Notes under the pieces: model-generated
Databases searched by the model: none
Told to the model about the DNA's origin: nothing
Seen by the model: the letters and a program-made list of their open reading frames with translations, nothing else
Assembly: GCA_036498625.1 (NCBI GenBank)
Contig: DASYFD010000147.1
Coordinates: 1 to 44,670, forward strand
Length of the DNA stretch: 44,670 nucleotides
Origin: VAZQ01 sp036498625
Lineage (GTDB): Bacteria; Pseudomonadota; Alphaproteobacteria; Rhizobiales; Xanthobacteraceae
Direction of reading: 5' to 3'
Position numbers and translations under genes: made by a program
Shown: positions 25,535-33,432 of the stretch, piece after piece
Layout of the letters: each line of letters starts with the position of its first letter
Numbering within the stretch: the stretch's first letter is position 1

Positions 25535-26133
25535 GGGGACCGCTCCTTGCTGTGCGGCTCGTGTTGCGGCTCGCGCTCGGAATTAAGCCAGGCTTCGCGC
25601 AGCAGGCTGCGCGCCCGCCCCAGGCGCGACATCACGGTCCCGATCGGCGCCCCGATCACCTCGGCAATCTCCCGATAGGAGAGATCGTTGATGTCGCGCA
25701 GCACGATCGCTTCGCGGAACGGCTCCGGCAGCGCCTCGACCAGCGCGCGGACCGTCTCGGAATCGCGCTGGCGCAGGATAGCGGTCTCCGGCGAGCTCTC
25801 GGGCTCCTGCCACATCGGCATCGCATCCTCCGCCACGTCGGCGACGTCGCCGGCCACGCCGGTGCGCCGGGCAAACTCGGCACGGCAGACATTGCGCAGG
25901 ATCGCCATCAGCCAAGGCTTGACCACCGAAGGCCTGCTGGCCTGACCGCGAAAACCGTCGAAGTGCCGGAACGCCCGCAGGTAGCATTCCTGCACCGCAT
26001 CGTCGGCATCGGCGGCGCTGCGCATCAGATAGCGGGCGAGCGTGTAGACGTCGTCGAGATGCGGCAGCGCAGCGTCGCGAAAACGCCGCGCCCTGTCCGC
26101 ATCCGCGCCCGCGTCATCGACGCCTCTCGCCAT
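25531..26133 (-). CDS. ECF RNA polymerase sigma factor
   Basis: This 200-residue sigma-70-family factor has region 2 (YTLARYLMRSAADADDAVQECYLRAF) with the core-binding DDAVQE, and region 4 (ALPEPFREAIVLRDINDLSYREIAEVIGAPIGTVMSRLGRARSLL), the helix-turn-helix that reads the -35 element. The intervening linker is short, as in ECF factors. The start at 26133 (MARGVDDAG) is the first ATG of the frame in this region. The gene is followed by its anti-sigma factor in a four-base overlap, the classical arrangement. It probably drives its own operon. Confidence 0.92.
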   Translation of the reverse strand: MARGVDDAGADADRARRFRDAALPHLDDVYTLARYLMRSAADADDAVQECYLRAFRHFDGFRGQASRPSVVKPWLMAILRNVCRAEFARRTGVAGDVADVAEDAMPMWQEPESSPETAILRQRDSETVRALVEALPEPFREAIVLRDINDLSYREIAEVIGAPIGTVMSRLGRARSLLREAWLNSEREPQHEPHSKERSP

Positions 26134-26192
26134 CCACTCGTCTCCCGGTCGCGGGCCGCGAACACGGCCGGATTGGCGGCGGCGGCCCTGCA

Positions 26193-26552
26193 TCACGGAG
26201 CCGCACCGCCCCCGCCGCCTTCGACCACGATCGTGCCGGTCATGTGCGGGTGCAAGGAGCAGAAGTATTCGAAGGTGCCGGCCGCCGTGAACGTAAACGA
26301 AAATTTGTCGTCGGTGTCCAGCACCTTCGAGCGAAACTCCTTGCCGGTCGCCGCGATCGTATGCGGGATGTCGTCCTCGTTGATCCAGGTGACGGTGGTG
26401 CCGGGCCTGATCGTCAGGCGCTGCGGCACGAAGGTGAAATTGTCGATCTTCACCTCCACGGCCGCCGGCTCGGCGCGGGCACCGCGCGGTGTGAACAGGG
26501 CGAGCGCCAGCAGGCCGGCGAGGATCGCCGGGCGCAGAGAAGTCTTTTTCAT
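26193..26552 (-). CDS. Cupredoxin (plastocyanin/amicyanin-like) copper protein
   Basis: This 119-residue periplasmic protein has a signal peptide to about residue 27. The mature part is a single cupredoxin domain: FTFVPQRLTIRPGTTVTWIN, then DIPHTIAA (first Cu-ligand His) and YFCSLHPHMTGTIVV (Cys, second His, axial Met). This is the blue-copper ligand set of amicyanin or pseudoazurin. It could shuttle electrons or buffer copper. It lies between the metallophosphoesterase and sigma genes on the minus strand. A Gly-rich C-terminus (GGGGGA) is unusual but short. Confidence 0.92.
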   Translation of the reverse strand: MKKTSLRPAILAGLLALALFTPRGARAEPAAVEVKIDNFTFVPQRLTIRPGTTVTWINEDDIPHTIAATGKEFRSKVLDTDDKFSFTFTAAGTFEYFCSLHPHMTGTIVVEGGGGGAAP

Positions 26553-26627
26553 CGTATGCTTCCGCGGTTCGGGTTTCTTGATGTTGAGCTGTCAGGGTTT
26601 TCTGTCTTGCGCCCGCGCCGAGCCCGC

Positions 26628-27569
26628 TCAGCCCTGCAGCGGCGTATCGACGATGGCGAGCCGCTGCTGTCCGGGCATGAAGTTGACGCTGGCGATGCCG
26701 AGCACGGAGCGCAGCTTGGCGTCGTCGACCTTCATGGGGCCGGGCGAGGGCGCAGCGCCGGGTGCCGGCTGCGGAAAGGCGGTCGAGCGGGCGGTGTGGA
26801 AGGTCACATTGCCCTCGACCTTCTGGATGATCTGGTGGATGTGGCCGTTGAGCACGGTCACCGAGCCGAAGCGCTTGAGCAAGCCGAGCACGCGCTCGCC
26901 GTCGTCGGTACCCCAGCCCCACTGCGGATAGACCACCCAGAGCGGGATATGGGCGAACACCACGATCGGGGTCGAGGCGGAGCGCGCCTTCAGGTCGTCC
27001 TCGAGCCAGGCGAGCTGGTCGTTGCCGAGATTGCCGAGGCCGCCGGCCTTGAGATCCACCACGTTGACGAGACCCACGAAATGCACTCCCGCGGCGTCGA
27101 AGCTGTACCAGCCGGCTCCCTTGGTGCCGCGTCCGTAGCGCTCGCCATAGAGCTTGACGCCGTCGTCGATGACGTCGTGCTCGCCCGGCACGTAATGCAC
27201 GTCGAGGCGCGCTTGCGAGATGATGCGCTCGGCATCGTCGAACTCCGAGACCTTAGACAAATGGGTGATGTCGCCGGTATGGATCATGAACGAGGGCTTG
27301 GCCGGCAGGGCCTTAACCTTGTTGATGGCCTCCTCGAGGGTGCCGAGCGCATTGGGATTGGCCGGCTTGTCGAATCCCACATGGCTGTCGCTGATCTGCA
27401 GGAAGGTAAGCGCGCCGACGCCCTGGGCCTGGGCCTCTCCCACCAGGCCGAGTGAGCGGGGCACGCCCCCGGTCACCGTCCAGAGGACGCCGGTGCCGGC
27501 CCAGGTCATGCATTCCAGCACCTTGCGTCGGCTCAAGCCCTGGCCATTGGAATCGTTATTGAATGTCAT
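26628..27569 (-). CDS. Tat-exported calcineurin-like metallophosphoesterase
   Basis: This 313-residue protein has a twin-arginine signal (LSRRKVLE, residues 12-19). The dimetal centre is built from ISDSHVG (D and H), HTGDITH, VPGEHD, FAHIPLW and NGHIHQ. In most family members the fourth motif is GNH[DE]; here Asn is replaced by Glu (GEHD), which could change metal geometry. It is in the same direction as the cupredoxin, sigma and anti-sigma genes, 75 bases upstream of the cupredoxin, so one operon is likely. The substrate (cyclic nucleotide, phospholipid or other phosphoester) is unknown. Confidence 0.88.
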   Translation of the reverse strand: MTFNNDSNGQGLSRRKVLECMTWAGTGVLWTVTGGVPRSLGLVGEAQAQGVGALTFLQISDSHVGFDKPANPNALGTLEEAINKVKALPAKPSFMIHTGDITHLSKVSEFDDAERIISQARLDVHYVPGEHDVIDDGVKLYGERYGRGTKGAGWYSFDAAGVHFVGLVNVVDLKAGGLGNLGNDQLAWLEDDLKARSASTPIVVFAHIPLWVVYPQWGWGTDDGERVLGLLKRFGSVTVLNGHIHQIIQKVEGNVTFHTARSTAFPQPAPGAAPSPGPMKVDDAKLRSVLGIASVNFMPGQQRLAIVDTPLQG

Positions 27570-27604
27570 CGCCGATCTCCCGGTTGGATTTGGTTGCTCC
27601 AGGG

Positions 27605-27635
27605 ACTAGATCGGGCGAGGCGGCTGTTTATTCCC
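27605..27635 (-). promoter_or_regulatory. Candidate ECF-type promoter of the metallophosphoesterase-cupredoxin-sigma operon
   Basis: On the minus strand GGGAATAAAC (27635-27626), a GGAA-type -35 typical of ECF sigma factors, is followed by GATCTAGT (27612-27605) at -10 distance. It lies about 36 bases before the metallophosphoesterase start. ECF factors usually transcribe their own operon, so this is the natural place to look, but the assignment rests on pattern only. Confidence 0.4.
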
Positions 27636-27681
27636 GCCCGGGCGTGATTTAAGGAAGCCCAAGAAAGCCAATGAAAATCCG

Positions 27682-28722
27682 ATGAAATTCCTCGACGAAG
27701 CCAAAATCTACATTCGCTCCGGCGACGGCGGTAACGGCTGCGTGGCCTTCCGCCGGGAGAAATACATCGAGTTCGGCGGCCCGAGCGGGGGCGACGGCGG
27801 CAAGGGCGGCGACGTGATCGCGCTGGCGGTCGACGGCCTCAATACCCTCATCGACTATCGCTACCAGCAGCACTTCAAGGCCAAGCCCGGCCGCGGCGGC
27901 ATGGGCAAGGACCGCCATGGCGCCGGATCCGACGATGTCATCCTCAAGGTGCCGGCCGGAACGCAGATCTACGAGGAGGATGGCGAGACCCTGCTGGCCG
28001 ATCTCACCACGGTCGGGCAGAGCGCGCTGCTTGCCCTCGGGGGTAATGGCGGCTTCGGCAATGCGCGGTTCAAGTCATCGACCAACCGGGCGCCCCGCAA
28101 CGCCAATCCGGGCCAGCCCGGCCAGGAACGCATCATCAGGCTGCGGCTCAAGCTGATCGCGGATGCCGGCATCGTGGGCTTGCCGAATGCGGGCAAATCC
28201 ACCTTCCTGGCGGCGGTGAGCGCCGCCAAGCCGAAGATCGCCGATTATCCGTTCACCACCCTCAATCCGCAGCTCGGCGTGGTGAGCGTCGACGGGCGCG
28301 AATTCGTGCTCGCGGATATTCCGGGCTTGATCGAAGGCGCCCATCTGGGGGCCGGCCTGGGCGACCGCTACCTCGGCCATGTGGAGCGCTGCCGCGTGCT
28401 GCTGCATGTGGTGGACGGCACCGCCGAGCACGCCGGCAGCGCCTACAAGACGGTGCGGGCCGAGCTCGAAGCCTACGATCACGGGCTCACCGACAAGCCC
28501 GAGATCGTGGCGCTCAACAAATCGGATGCCATCCCGCCGGACGAGCTCAAGCGCCAGGTCGCGCGCTTGAAGCGGGCCGCCAAGGTGTCTCCGCTGGTCA
28601 TTTCGGCGGCGACCGGCGAGGGAGTCCCGGAGGTGCTGCGCGCTTTGCTGGGTTTCATCGACCAGGCGCGCGAGACGGCGGACCCGCACGCGCGCGTGCG
28701 CGCACCGGCCTGGCAGCCATGA
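27682..28722 (+). CDS. obgE: GTPase ObgE/CgtA
   Basis: This 346-residue GTPase acts in ribosome assembly and the stringent response. The N-terminal Obg fold (1-158) has the glycine-rich GDGGNGCVAFRREK and GGPSGGDGGKGG. The G domain has the P-loop GLPNAGKST, the switch segment DYPFTTLNPQLG, DIPG (G3) and NKSD (G4). The C-terminal OCT extension found in some species is missing, as in other alphaproteobacteria. It overlaps proB by four bases (ATGA). In relatives it usually follows the rplU-rpmA-GNAT group directly; here it is 24 kb away. Confidence 0.97.
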   Translation: MKFLDEAKIYIRSGDGGNGCVAFRREKYIEFGGPSGGDGGKGGDVIALAVDGLNTLIDYRYQQHFKAKPGRGGMGKDRHGAGSDDVILKVPAGTQIYEEDGETLLADLTTVGQSALLALGGNGGFGNARFKSSTNRAPRNANPGQPGQERIIRLRLKLIADAGIVGLPNAGKSTFLAAVSAAKPKIADYPFTTLNPQLGVVSVDGREFVLADIPGLIEGAHLGAGLGDRYLGHVERCRVLLHVVDGTAEHAGSAYKTVRAELEAYDHGLTDKPEIVALNKSDAIPPDELKRQVARLKRAAKVSPLVISAATGEGVPEVLRALLGFIDQARETADPHARVRAPAWQP

Positions 28723-29864
28723 CCTTGCCTCCACTCCCGACTGCGCCCCCGCGCTTGGGCGACTTCCGCCGCATCGTGGTGAAGGTCGGCTCCTCGCTGC
28801 TTGTCGACGCGGCGGCCGGGCGGGTGAAGGAGGAATGGCTCGCATCGCTGGCGCAGGACATCGCGGCCCTGCACGGCGACAAGCGCGACCTCCTGGTGGT
28901 GTCATCGGGCGCCATCGCGCTCGGGCGCTCGGTGCTGCGGCTGCCGCCGGGACTGCTGCGGCTGGAGGACAGCCAGGCGGCGGCAGCAGTCGGCCAGATC
29001 GCGCTCGCCCGCATCTGGGCGGAGATTCTTTCGCGCCACGGCATCACGGCCGGACAGGTGCTGGTCACCCTGCAGGACACCGAGGAACGCCGCCGCTACC
29101 TCAACGCCCGCTCCACCATCGAGCGGCTGCTGGAATGGCGTGCGGTGCCGGTGATCAACGAGAACGACACGGTGGCCACCAATGAGATCCGTTACGGCGA
29201 CAACGACCGGCTCGCCGACCGGGTCGCCACCATGGCGAGCGCGGATCTGCTGGTGCTGCTGTCCGACGTCGATGGGCTCTACGACGCCCCGCCGGGTGAG
29301 AACGCGCAGGCCAAGCTCATTCCGCTGGTGAGCCAGATCACGCCCGAGATCGAGGCCATGGCGGGCGCAGCCGGCTCGGAGCTGTCGCGCGGCGGCATGC
29401 AGACCAAGATCGAAGCCGGCAAGATCGCAACCCGGGCCGGCACCCACATGGTGATCGCGTCGGGCCGCGTCCCGCATGCCCTCGATGCGATTGCCCGGGG
29501 GGGGCCCTGCACCTGGTTCCTGACCCCCGCCAACCCGGTGGCGGCGCGCAAAAAGTGGATCTCGGGCTCGCTCGAGCCCAAGGGCATTTTGGTCATCGAT
29601 ACCGGCGCGGTGGCGGCACTGCGCCGCGGCAAGAGCCTGTTGCCCGCCGGCGTGACCCGGATCGATGGCCAATTCGCCCGCGGCGACGCGGTAATCATCC
29701 GCGGACCCGATGGCGACGAGATCGGCCGCGGCCTGGTGGCCTACGACGCCGAGGATGCGGAGCGGATCAAGGGCCGATCATCGGCCGATATTCTGTTGAT
29801 TTTGGGCTTCGAGGGCCGCACCGAGATGGTGCATCGGGACCATCTGGTGGTCGGCCGCAATTGA
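28719..29864 (+). CDS. proB: Glutamate 5-kinase
   Basis: This 381-residue enzyme phosphorylates glutamate, the first step of proline synthesis. The N-terminal amino-acid kinase domain (1-265) has VVKVGSSLLVD (ATP/substrate loop), VVSSGAIALGRSVL, and VPVINENDTVATNEI (glutamate and feedback-proline site). GGMQTKIEAGKIATRAG follows. The C-terminal PUA domain (about 285-375) has GSLEPKGILVID. It overlaps obgE by four bases. The next gene in most relatives is proA; here the strand switches and no proA is present in this window. Confidence 0.97.
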   Translation: MTLPPLPTAPPRLGDFRRIVVKVGSSLLVDAAAGRVKEEWLASLAQDIAALHGDKRDLLVVSSGAIALGRSVLRLPPGLLRLEDSQAAAAVGQIALARIWAEILSRHGITAGQVLVTLQDTEERRRYLNARSTIERLLEWRAVPVINENDTVATNEIRYGDNDRLADRVATMASADLLVLLSDVDGLYDAPPGENAQAKLIPLVSQITPEIEAMAGAAGSELSRGGMQTKIEAGKIATRAGTHMVIASGRVPHALDAIARGGPCTWFLTPANPVAARKKWISGSLEPKGILVIDTGAVAALRRGKSLLPAGVTRIDGQFARGDAVIIRGPDGDEIGRGLVAYDAEDAERIKGRSSADILLILGFEGRTEMVHRDHLVVGRN

Positions 29865-29883
29865 TCGATCGGCAGCCGATAGG

Positions 29884-29923
29884 CTTGGCGCCTAAAAAGA
29901 AGACTTGGCGCCAAAAAAGAAGA
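29884..29923 (+). repeat. 20-base tandem duplication after proB
   Basis: CTTGGCGCCTAAAAAGAAGA (29884-29903) is repeated at 29904-29923 with one change (T to A after GCC). Each copy contains the near-palindrome TTGGCGCC. The second copy runs into the terminator hairpin. Confidence 0.85.
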
Positions 29924-29952
29924 CCCTGGAACCGGGGCGGCCCAGGGTCTTT
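29922..29952. terminator. Bidirectional terminator between proB and the convergent small gene
   Basis: GACCCTGG (29922-29929) pairs with CCAGGGTC (29942-29949). On the plus strand it is followed by TTTCG, and on the minus strand by TTCTTTTTTGG, which is the better T run. It lies between convergent genes (proB and the 68-residue gene), so it can stop both transcripts. Confidence 0.75.
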
Positions 29953-30055
29953 CGCCGGATGGGTGAGGGGTTGGGGGGCTGGGGGGCACGCCACCCGGCG
30001 CGCCAGGACAATTCTTGAACCCGGAGGGTGTTCCCGCCCGCGGAAACTTTTTTCA

Positions 30056-30262
30056 TTATTTTTTTCGCCCCGCGCTGCGGCCGGGCCGGCGCCGGGCCGG
30101 GGTGCGCACCTTCGTGCGGGCCGCCAGATCGGCCGGCAGATCAACCTTGCGGCCATCCGGAAACTCCAGATATCGCAAGCAGATGCGGCCACCGCGGCCT
30201 TCGATCACATAGCGGGTGCCGACCGGAAACCGGCTCGGAAGACGATTGACCACGCCGCCCAT
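30056..30262 (-). CDS. Small conserved basic protein of unknown function
   Basis: This 68-residue protein starts at 30262 (MGGVVNRLPSRFP) behind a perfect AGGAGG at good spacing. It has RFPVGTRYVIEGRGG followed by ICLRYLEFPDGRKVDLPADLAAR and a strongly basic tail of Arg, Lys and Pro, likely nucleic-acid binding. The open frame continues upstream to 30343 but the ribosome site argues for the shorter start. I do not know a family name; short proteins of this form seem conserved in Bradyrhizobium relatives. It lies 120 bases downstream of the adenosine kinase gene on the same strand. Confidence 0.75.
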   Translation of the reverse strand: MGGVVNRLPSRFPVGTRYVIEGRGGRICLRYLEFPDGRKVDLPADLAARTKVRTPARRRPGRSAGRKK

Positions 30263-30382
30263 GGAACCTCCTGCACGCACTACAGCTGCGACAATTATGC
30301 ATGCCAGACGTGCCAGTTCCGTGACGGGCAGGCGCAGTCGCAAGACGACTGTGGATTGCTGTGGACGTGGGGATGGAGCGGT

Positions 30383-31384
30383 TTAGAGCCCGAGGCCGTT
30401 CTGCTCGGCCAGCACCTTGAGGGAGGTTTCGGGCCGGGCCCCCAGATGTCCGATCACCTCGGCGGCCGCGAGCGCACCGAGCCGAGCTGCGGTGCGATGA
30501 TCGGCGGCCCGCGCGAGCCCGACCAGGAATCCAGCCGCGAAAAGGTCGCCCGCCCCGGTGGCATCGACCACGCGCTCGACCGGAACAGCCGGAACCGCCG
30601 CGGTTTCCTCGCGCGACACCACCAGGCAACCCTTCTCGCTGCGGGTAATGACGGCGAGCCTTGCATCCTGGCGCAGCCCGTTGATCGCAGCATCGAAGTC
30701 CGCGGTCTCATAAAGGCTGTGCAGCTCGCGCTCGTTGGCGAATACCAGGTCGACCGCGCCGGTGCGGATGAGATCCAGAAACTCGCCGCGATGCCGGTCG
30801 ACGCAGAATAGGTCGGACAGCGTCAGCGCCACCCAGCGCTCGGCCGCGTGGGCGATCTTCGCCGCCTTGAGAAAAGCTTCCTTGGCATGCGGGGGATCCC
30901 ACAAATAGCCTTCCAGATAAGTGATCCCGGCGCCGGCGATCGAATCGGGATCGATGTCGCCCGGATAGAGCTCCTGAGCGGCTCCCAGGTAGGTGTTCAT
31001 GGTTCGCTCGCCGTCGGGCGTGACCAGCACATAGCAACGCCCGGTCGAGGGCCCGGCGGCGGCGGACGGCGTCGCAAAGCCGACGCCCGCAGCCTGGATG
31101 TCGTGGGCAAAGACGCCGCCCAGCGGGTCGCGTTTGACCTTGCCCACGAAGGCCGCGCGCGCCCCCAGGCTCGCCACTCCCACGATGGTGTTGGCGGCCG
31201 AGCCGCCGGAGATTTCAACCGCCGGCCCCATGGCTTCGTAGATCGCGCCGGCCCGGGCCTCGTCGATCAGCGCCATGGTGCCCTTGCGCATGCCGTGGGC
31301 GATCAGGAAATCATCCTCGGTGCGCGCGATCACGTCGACAATGGCGTTGCCAATGCCGATAACGTCAGTCAGGAGCGGGTTCAT
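30383..31384 (-). CDS. Adenosine kinase (PfkB family)
   Basis: This 333-residue ribokinase-fold sugar/nucleoside kinase has signature 1 in the SGGSAANTIVGVASLGARAAFVGKV region and signature 2 DATGAGDLFAAGF with the catalytic Asp near residue 275. FANERELHSLYE is the segment before the nucleotide site. Overall pattern (GIGNAIVDVIAR, DGERTMNTYLGAAQ) resembles bacterial adenosine kinases, which make AMP from adenosine. Its start (MNPLLTDVIGIGNAIVDV) is supported by the usual N-terminal strand. It faces trpS across 238 bases holding a tandem repeat. Confidence 0.9.
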   Translation of the reverse strand: MNPLLTDVIGIGNAIVDVIARTEDDFLIAHGMRKGTMALIDEARAGAIYEAMGPAVEISGGSAANTIVGVASLGARAAFVGKVKRDPLGGVFAHDIQAAGVGFATPSAAAGPSTGRCYVLVTPDGERTMNTYLGAAQELYPGDIDPDSIAGAGITYLEGYLWDPPHAKEAFLKAAKIAHAAERWVALTLSDLFCVDRHRGEFLDLIRTGAVDLVFANERELHSLYETADFDAAINGLRQDARLAVITRSEKGCLVVSREETAAVPAVPVERVVDATGAGDLFAAGFLVGLARAADHRTAARLGALAAAEVIGHLGARPETSLKVLAEQNGLGL

Positions 31385-31503
31385 GAAGACTCGGGGGGTG
31401 TGGGAAGCGGGCTCGCACTATAGCGGTCGATTCCGCCGAGGCAATCGCCGGACTTGCGAAGCGGGAGGCCCTCATGGCATGGACGCGTGAATTGGTGAAT
31501 GAT

Positions 31504-31598
31504 GAATGGTGAGTAGTGAGTAGAAGGCGGGGCGGGCTGCCTCACCATTCACTACTCACTACTCACTACTCACTACTCACTATTCACCAGTCACTATT
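31504..31598. repeat. Heptamer tandem repeat and hairpin upstream of trpS
   Basis: Seven units of a 7-base motif run from 31550 to 31598: four CACTACT, then CACTATT, CACCAGT and CACTATT. In front of it GAATGGTGAG (31504-31513) pairs perfectly with CTCACCATTC (31541-31550), around a G-rich loop. The array ends 24 bases before the trpS start, so it lies in the leader or promoter of trpS. Confidence 0.9.
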
Positions 31599-31622
31599 CG
31601 CTCCAACTTCAGGGACTGCCGC

Positions 31623-32669
31623 ATGGCATTCAACGAACTCGTGTTCTCGGGCGTGCAGCCGACCGGCAACCTGCATCTGGGCAATTATCTCGGCGCCATC
31701 GTCAAGTTCGTCGCCCTGCAGCAGCGCTACGACTGCATCTATTGCGTGGTGGATCTCCATGCGCTGACGCAACCGATGTCGGTTTGGGGCGGCCCGGAGG
31801 GACTGGCGCGCAACACGCGCGAGGTGACGGCCGCCTATCTGGCTTCCGGCATCGATCCGAAAAAGAATATCGTGTTCAACCAAAGCCAGGTCCATGAGCA
31901 TTCCGAGCTCGCTTGGATATTCAACTGCGTGGCGCGGATGGGCTGGCTTGGCCGCATGACGCAATTCAAGGACAAGGCCGGCAAGGATCGTGAGAACGCC
32001 TCCGTCGGGCTCTTCACCTATCCCAACCTGATGGCGGCCGACATTCTGGTCTACCGCGCCACCCATGTGCCGGTCGGCGAGGACCAGAAGCAGCATCTCG
32101 AGCTTTCGCGCGACATCGCCCAGAAGTTCAACAACGACTTCGGCGCCTCGATCCAGTCCCATGGTCATGGCGAGGCCTTCTTTCCGCTGCCCGAGCCGCT
32201 GATCCAGGGCCTGGCCACCCGGGTGATGTCGCTGCGCGACGGCACCAAGAAAATGTCGAAGTCGGACGCGTCGGATTATTCGCGTATCAATCTGACCGAC
32301 GATGCCGACGCGATCGCGCAGAAGATCCGCAAGGCCAAGACCGATCCGGAGCCGTTGCCGCACGAGGAGAAAGGCCTGGAGCAGCGTCCAGAGGCCGACA
32401 ATCTGGTCGGCATCTACGCGGCGCTCGCCGACACCGGCCGGGCGCAGGTGCTGGCGCAATTCGGCGGCGCGCAGTTCTCCGCCTTCAAGGCGGCATTGAT
32501 CGATCTCCTGGTCGGCAAGCTTGCGCCGCTCAATGGCGAGATGCGGCGCCTGATCGCCGACCCGGCCTATATCGATCAGGTGCTGGCCGACGGGGCGCAG
32601 CGCGCCCAGGCGCTGGCGGCCGAGACCATGAAAGCCGTGAAGGACATCGTGGGTTTCGTGCACCGGTGA
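31623..32669 (+). CDS. trpS: Tryptophanyl-tRNA synthetase
   Basis: This 348-residue class Ic synthetase charges tRNA-Trp. The HIGH-equivalent is PTGNLHLGNYLG (residues 14-25) and the KMSKS loop is KKMSKSDAS (about 213-221). NCVARMGWLGRMTQFKDKAG and VPVGEDQKQHLELSRDIA are typical TrpRS stretches. The start is supported by AGGGA just upstream. It is followed by usp and nfu in the same direction, as in Bradyrhizobium relatives. The 7-base tandem repeat in its 5' region could affect its expression. Confidence 0.97.
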   Translation: MAFNELVFSGVQPTGNLHLGNYLGAIVKFVALQQRYDCIYCVVDLHALTQPMSVWGGPEGLARNTREVTAAYLASGIDPKKNIVFNQSQVHEHSELAWIFNCVARMGWLGRMTQFKDKAGKDRENASVGLFTYPNLMAADILVYRATHVPVGEDQKQHLELSRDIAQKFNNDFGASIQSHGHGEAFFPLPEPLIQGLATRVMSLRDGTKKMSKSDASDYSRINLTDDADAIAQKIRKAKTDPEPLPHEEKGLEQRPEADNLVGIYAALADTGRAQVLAQFGGAQFSAFKAALIDLLVGKLAPLNGEMRRLIADPAYIDQVLADGAQRAQALAAETMKAVKDIVGFVHR

Positions 32670-32798
32670 CGGGCGCGCTCTGAGGGCGGCCCCGATGCGC
32701 CCGGCCCGATGCGGCCTTGTCCGTCCACAGGGCCTCATGGCAGGATTCGCCCGCAAGCGGCGCCATCGCGAAGTCCGGCCGCCGCCGGGGGAAGGCCG

Positions 32799-33293
32799 AT
32801 GAGCCTGAGGCGGCGCAGCTACGAGCCCGGCCACTCGCCGAAATTCCTGGTCGTGATCGACGACACGCCGGAGTGCGACCGCGCGCTTTATTTTGCCAGC
32901 CGGCGGGCGCTGCGTACCGGCGCCAGCGTGCTCATGCTGCGCGTGATCGAGATGCGTGATCGCAACCAGCAGTGGCTCGGCGTCGCCGACATCATGCGGG
33001 CGGAGGCGCATGAGGAGGCCAATGCGGCGCTCGACCGCGCTGGCGCGCGCGCCGGCAGCATCACCGGCGTCACGCCCGAGCGGGTGGTGCGCGAGGGCGA
33101 GATGGCCGAGGAAATCCTCAACCTGATCGAGGAGGACGAGGACATCGCGCTCTTGATCCTCGCCGCCAGCAGCGGCACCGAAGGGCCGGGGCCCCTGGTC
33201 GCCAGCCTCGCCAAGACGGCCGGAACGTTTCCGATCCCGGTCGCGATCGTGCCCGGCCATCTCAGCGACGAGGATCTCGAGTCGATGTCGTGA
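32799..33293 (+). CDS. Universal stress protein (UspA family)
   Basis: This 164-residue cytosolic protein has a single Usp domain. KFLVVIDDTPECDRALYFASRRA is the opening strand and helix, LILAASSGTEGPGPLVASLA is near the nucleotide-binding loop, and FPIPVAIVPGHLS ends the fold. The G-2x-G-9x-G-S/T ATP motif is not clearly conserved, so ATP binding is uncertain. The ATG at 32799 has GGGGGAAGG before it. It is 129 bases downstream of trpS and 139 bases upstream of nfu, an order shared with related genomes. Confidence 0.87.
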   Translation: MSLRRRSYEPGHSPKFLVVIDDTPECDRALYFASRRALRTGASVLMLRVIEMRDRNQQWLGVADIMRAEAHEEANAALDRAGARAGSITGVTPERVVREGEMAEEILNLIEEDEDIALLILAASSGTEGPGPLVASLAKTAGTFPIPVAIVPGHLSDEDLESMS

Positions 33294-33313
33294 CGATCCG
33301 CCATCCCGGATCG
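33294..33313. other. Hairpin directly after the usp stop
   Basis: CGATCCG (33294-33300) pairs with CGGATCG (33307-33313) with a 6-base loop. There is no T run after it, so it is a weak terminator candidate or an RNA-processing structure. Confidence 0.35.
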
Positions 33314-33432
33314 TGATGGCCATGAGGCTTGAACTTCCGCCCGGCGCGGCCACCTATTGGAAAGGCTTCAGAAATCAATAGTCTGCGCCGAAGGAGCCCG
33401 TTATCCTCGGCCGTCCCGCGAAGGAGACAGCG

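Noticed and set aside
30270..30400. Cys-rich plus-strand reading (SCDNYACQTCQF and following)
   Set aside because: It has no start codon or ribosome site in frame and lies over the promoter of the minus-strand small gene; conservation would be needed to revive it.
31550..31598. CRISPR-like direct repeats before trpS
   Set aside because: Units are only 7 bases with no spacers, so it is a simple tandem repeat.
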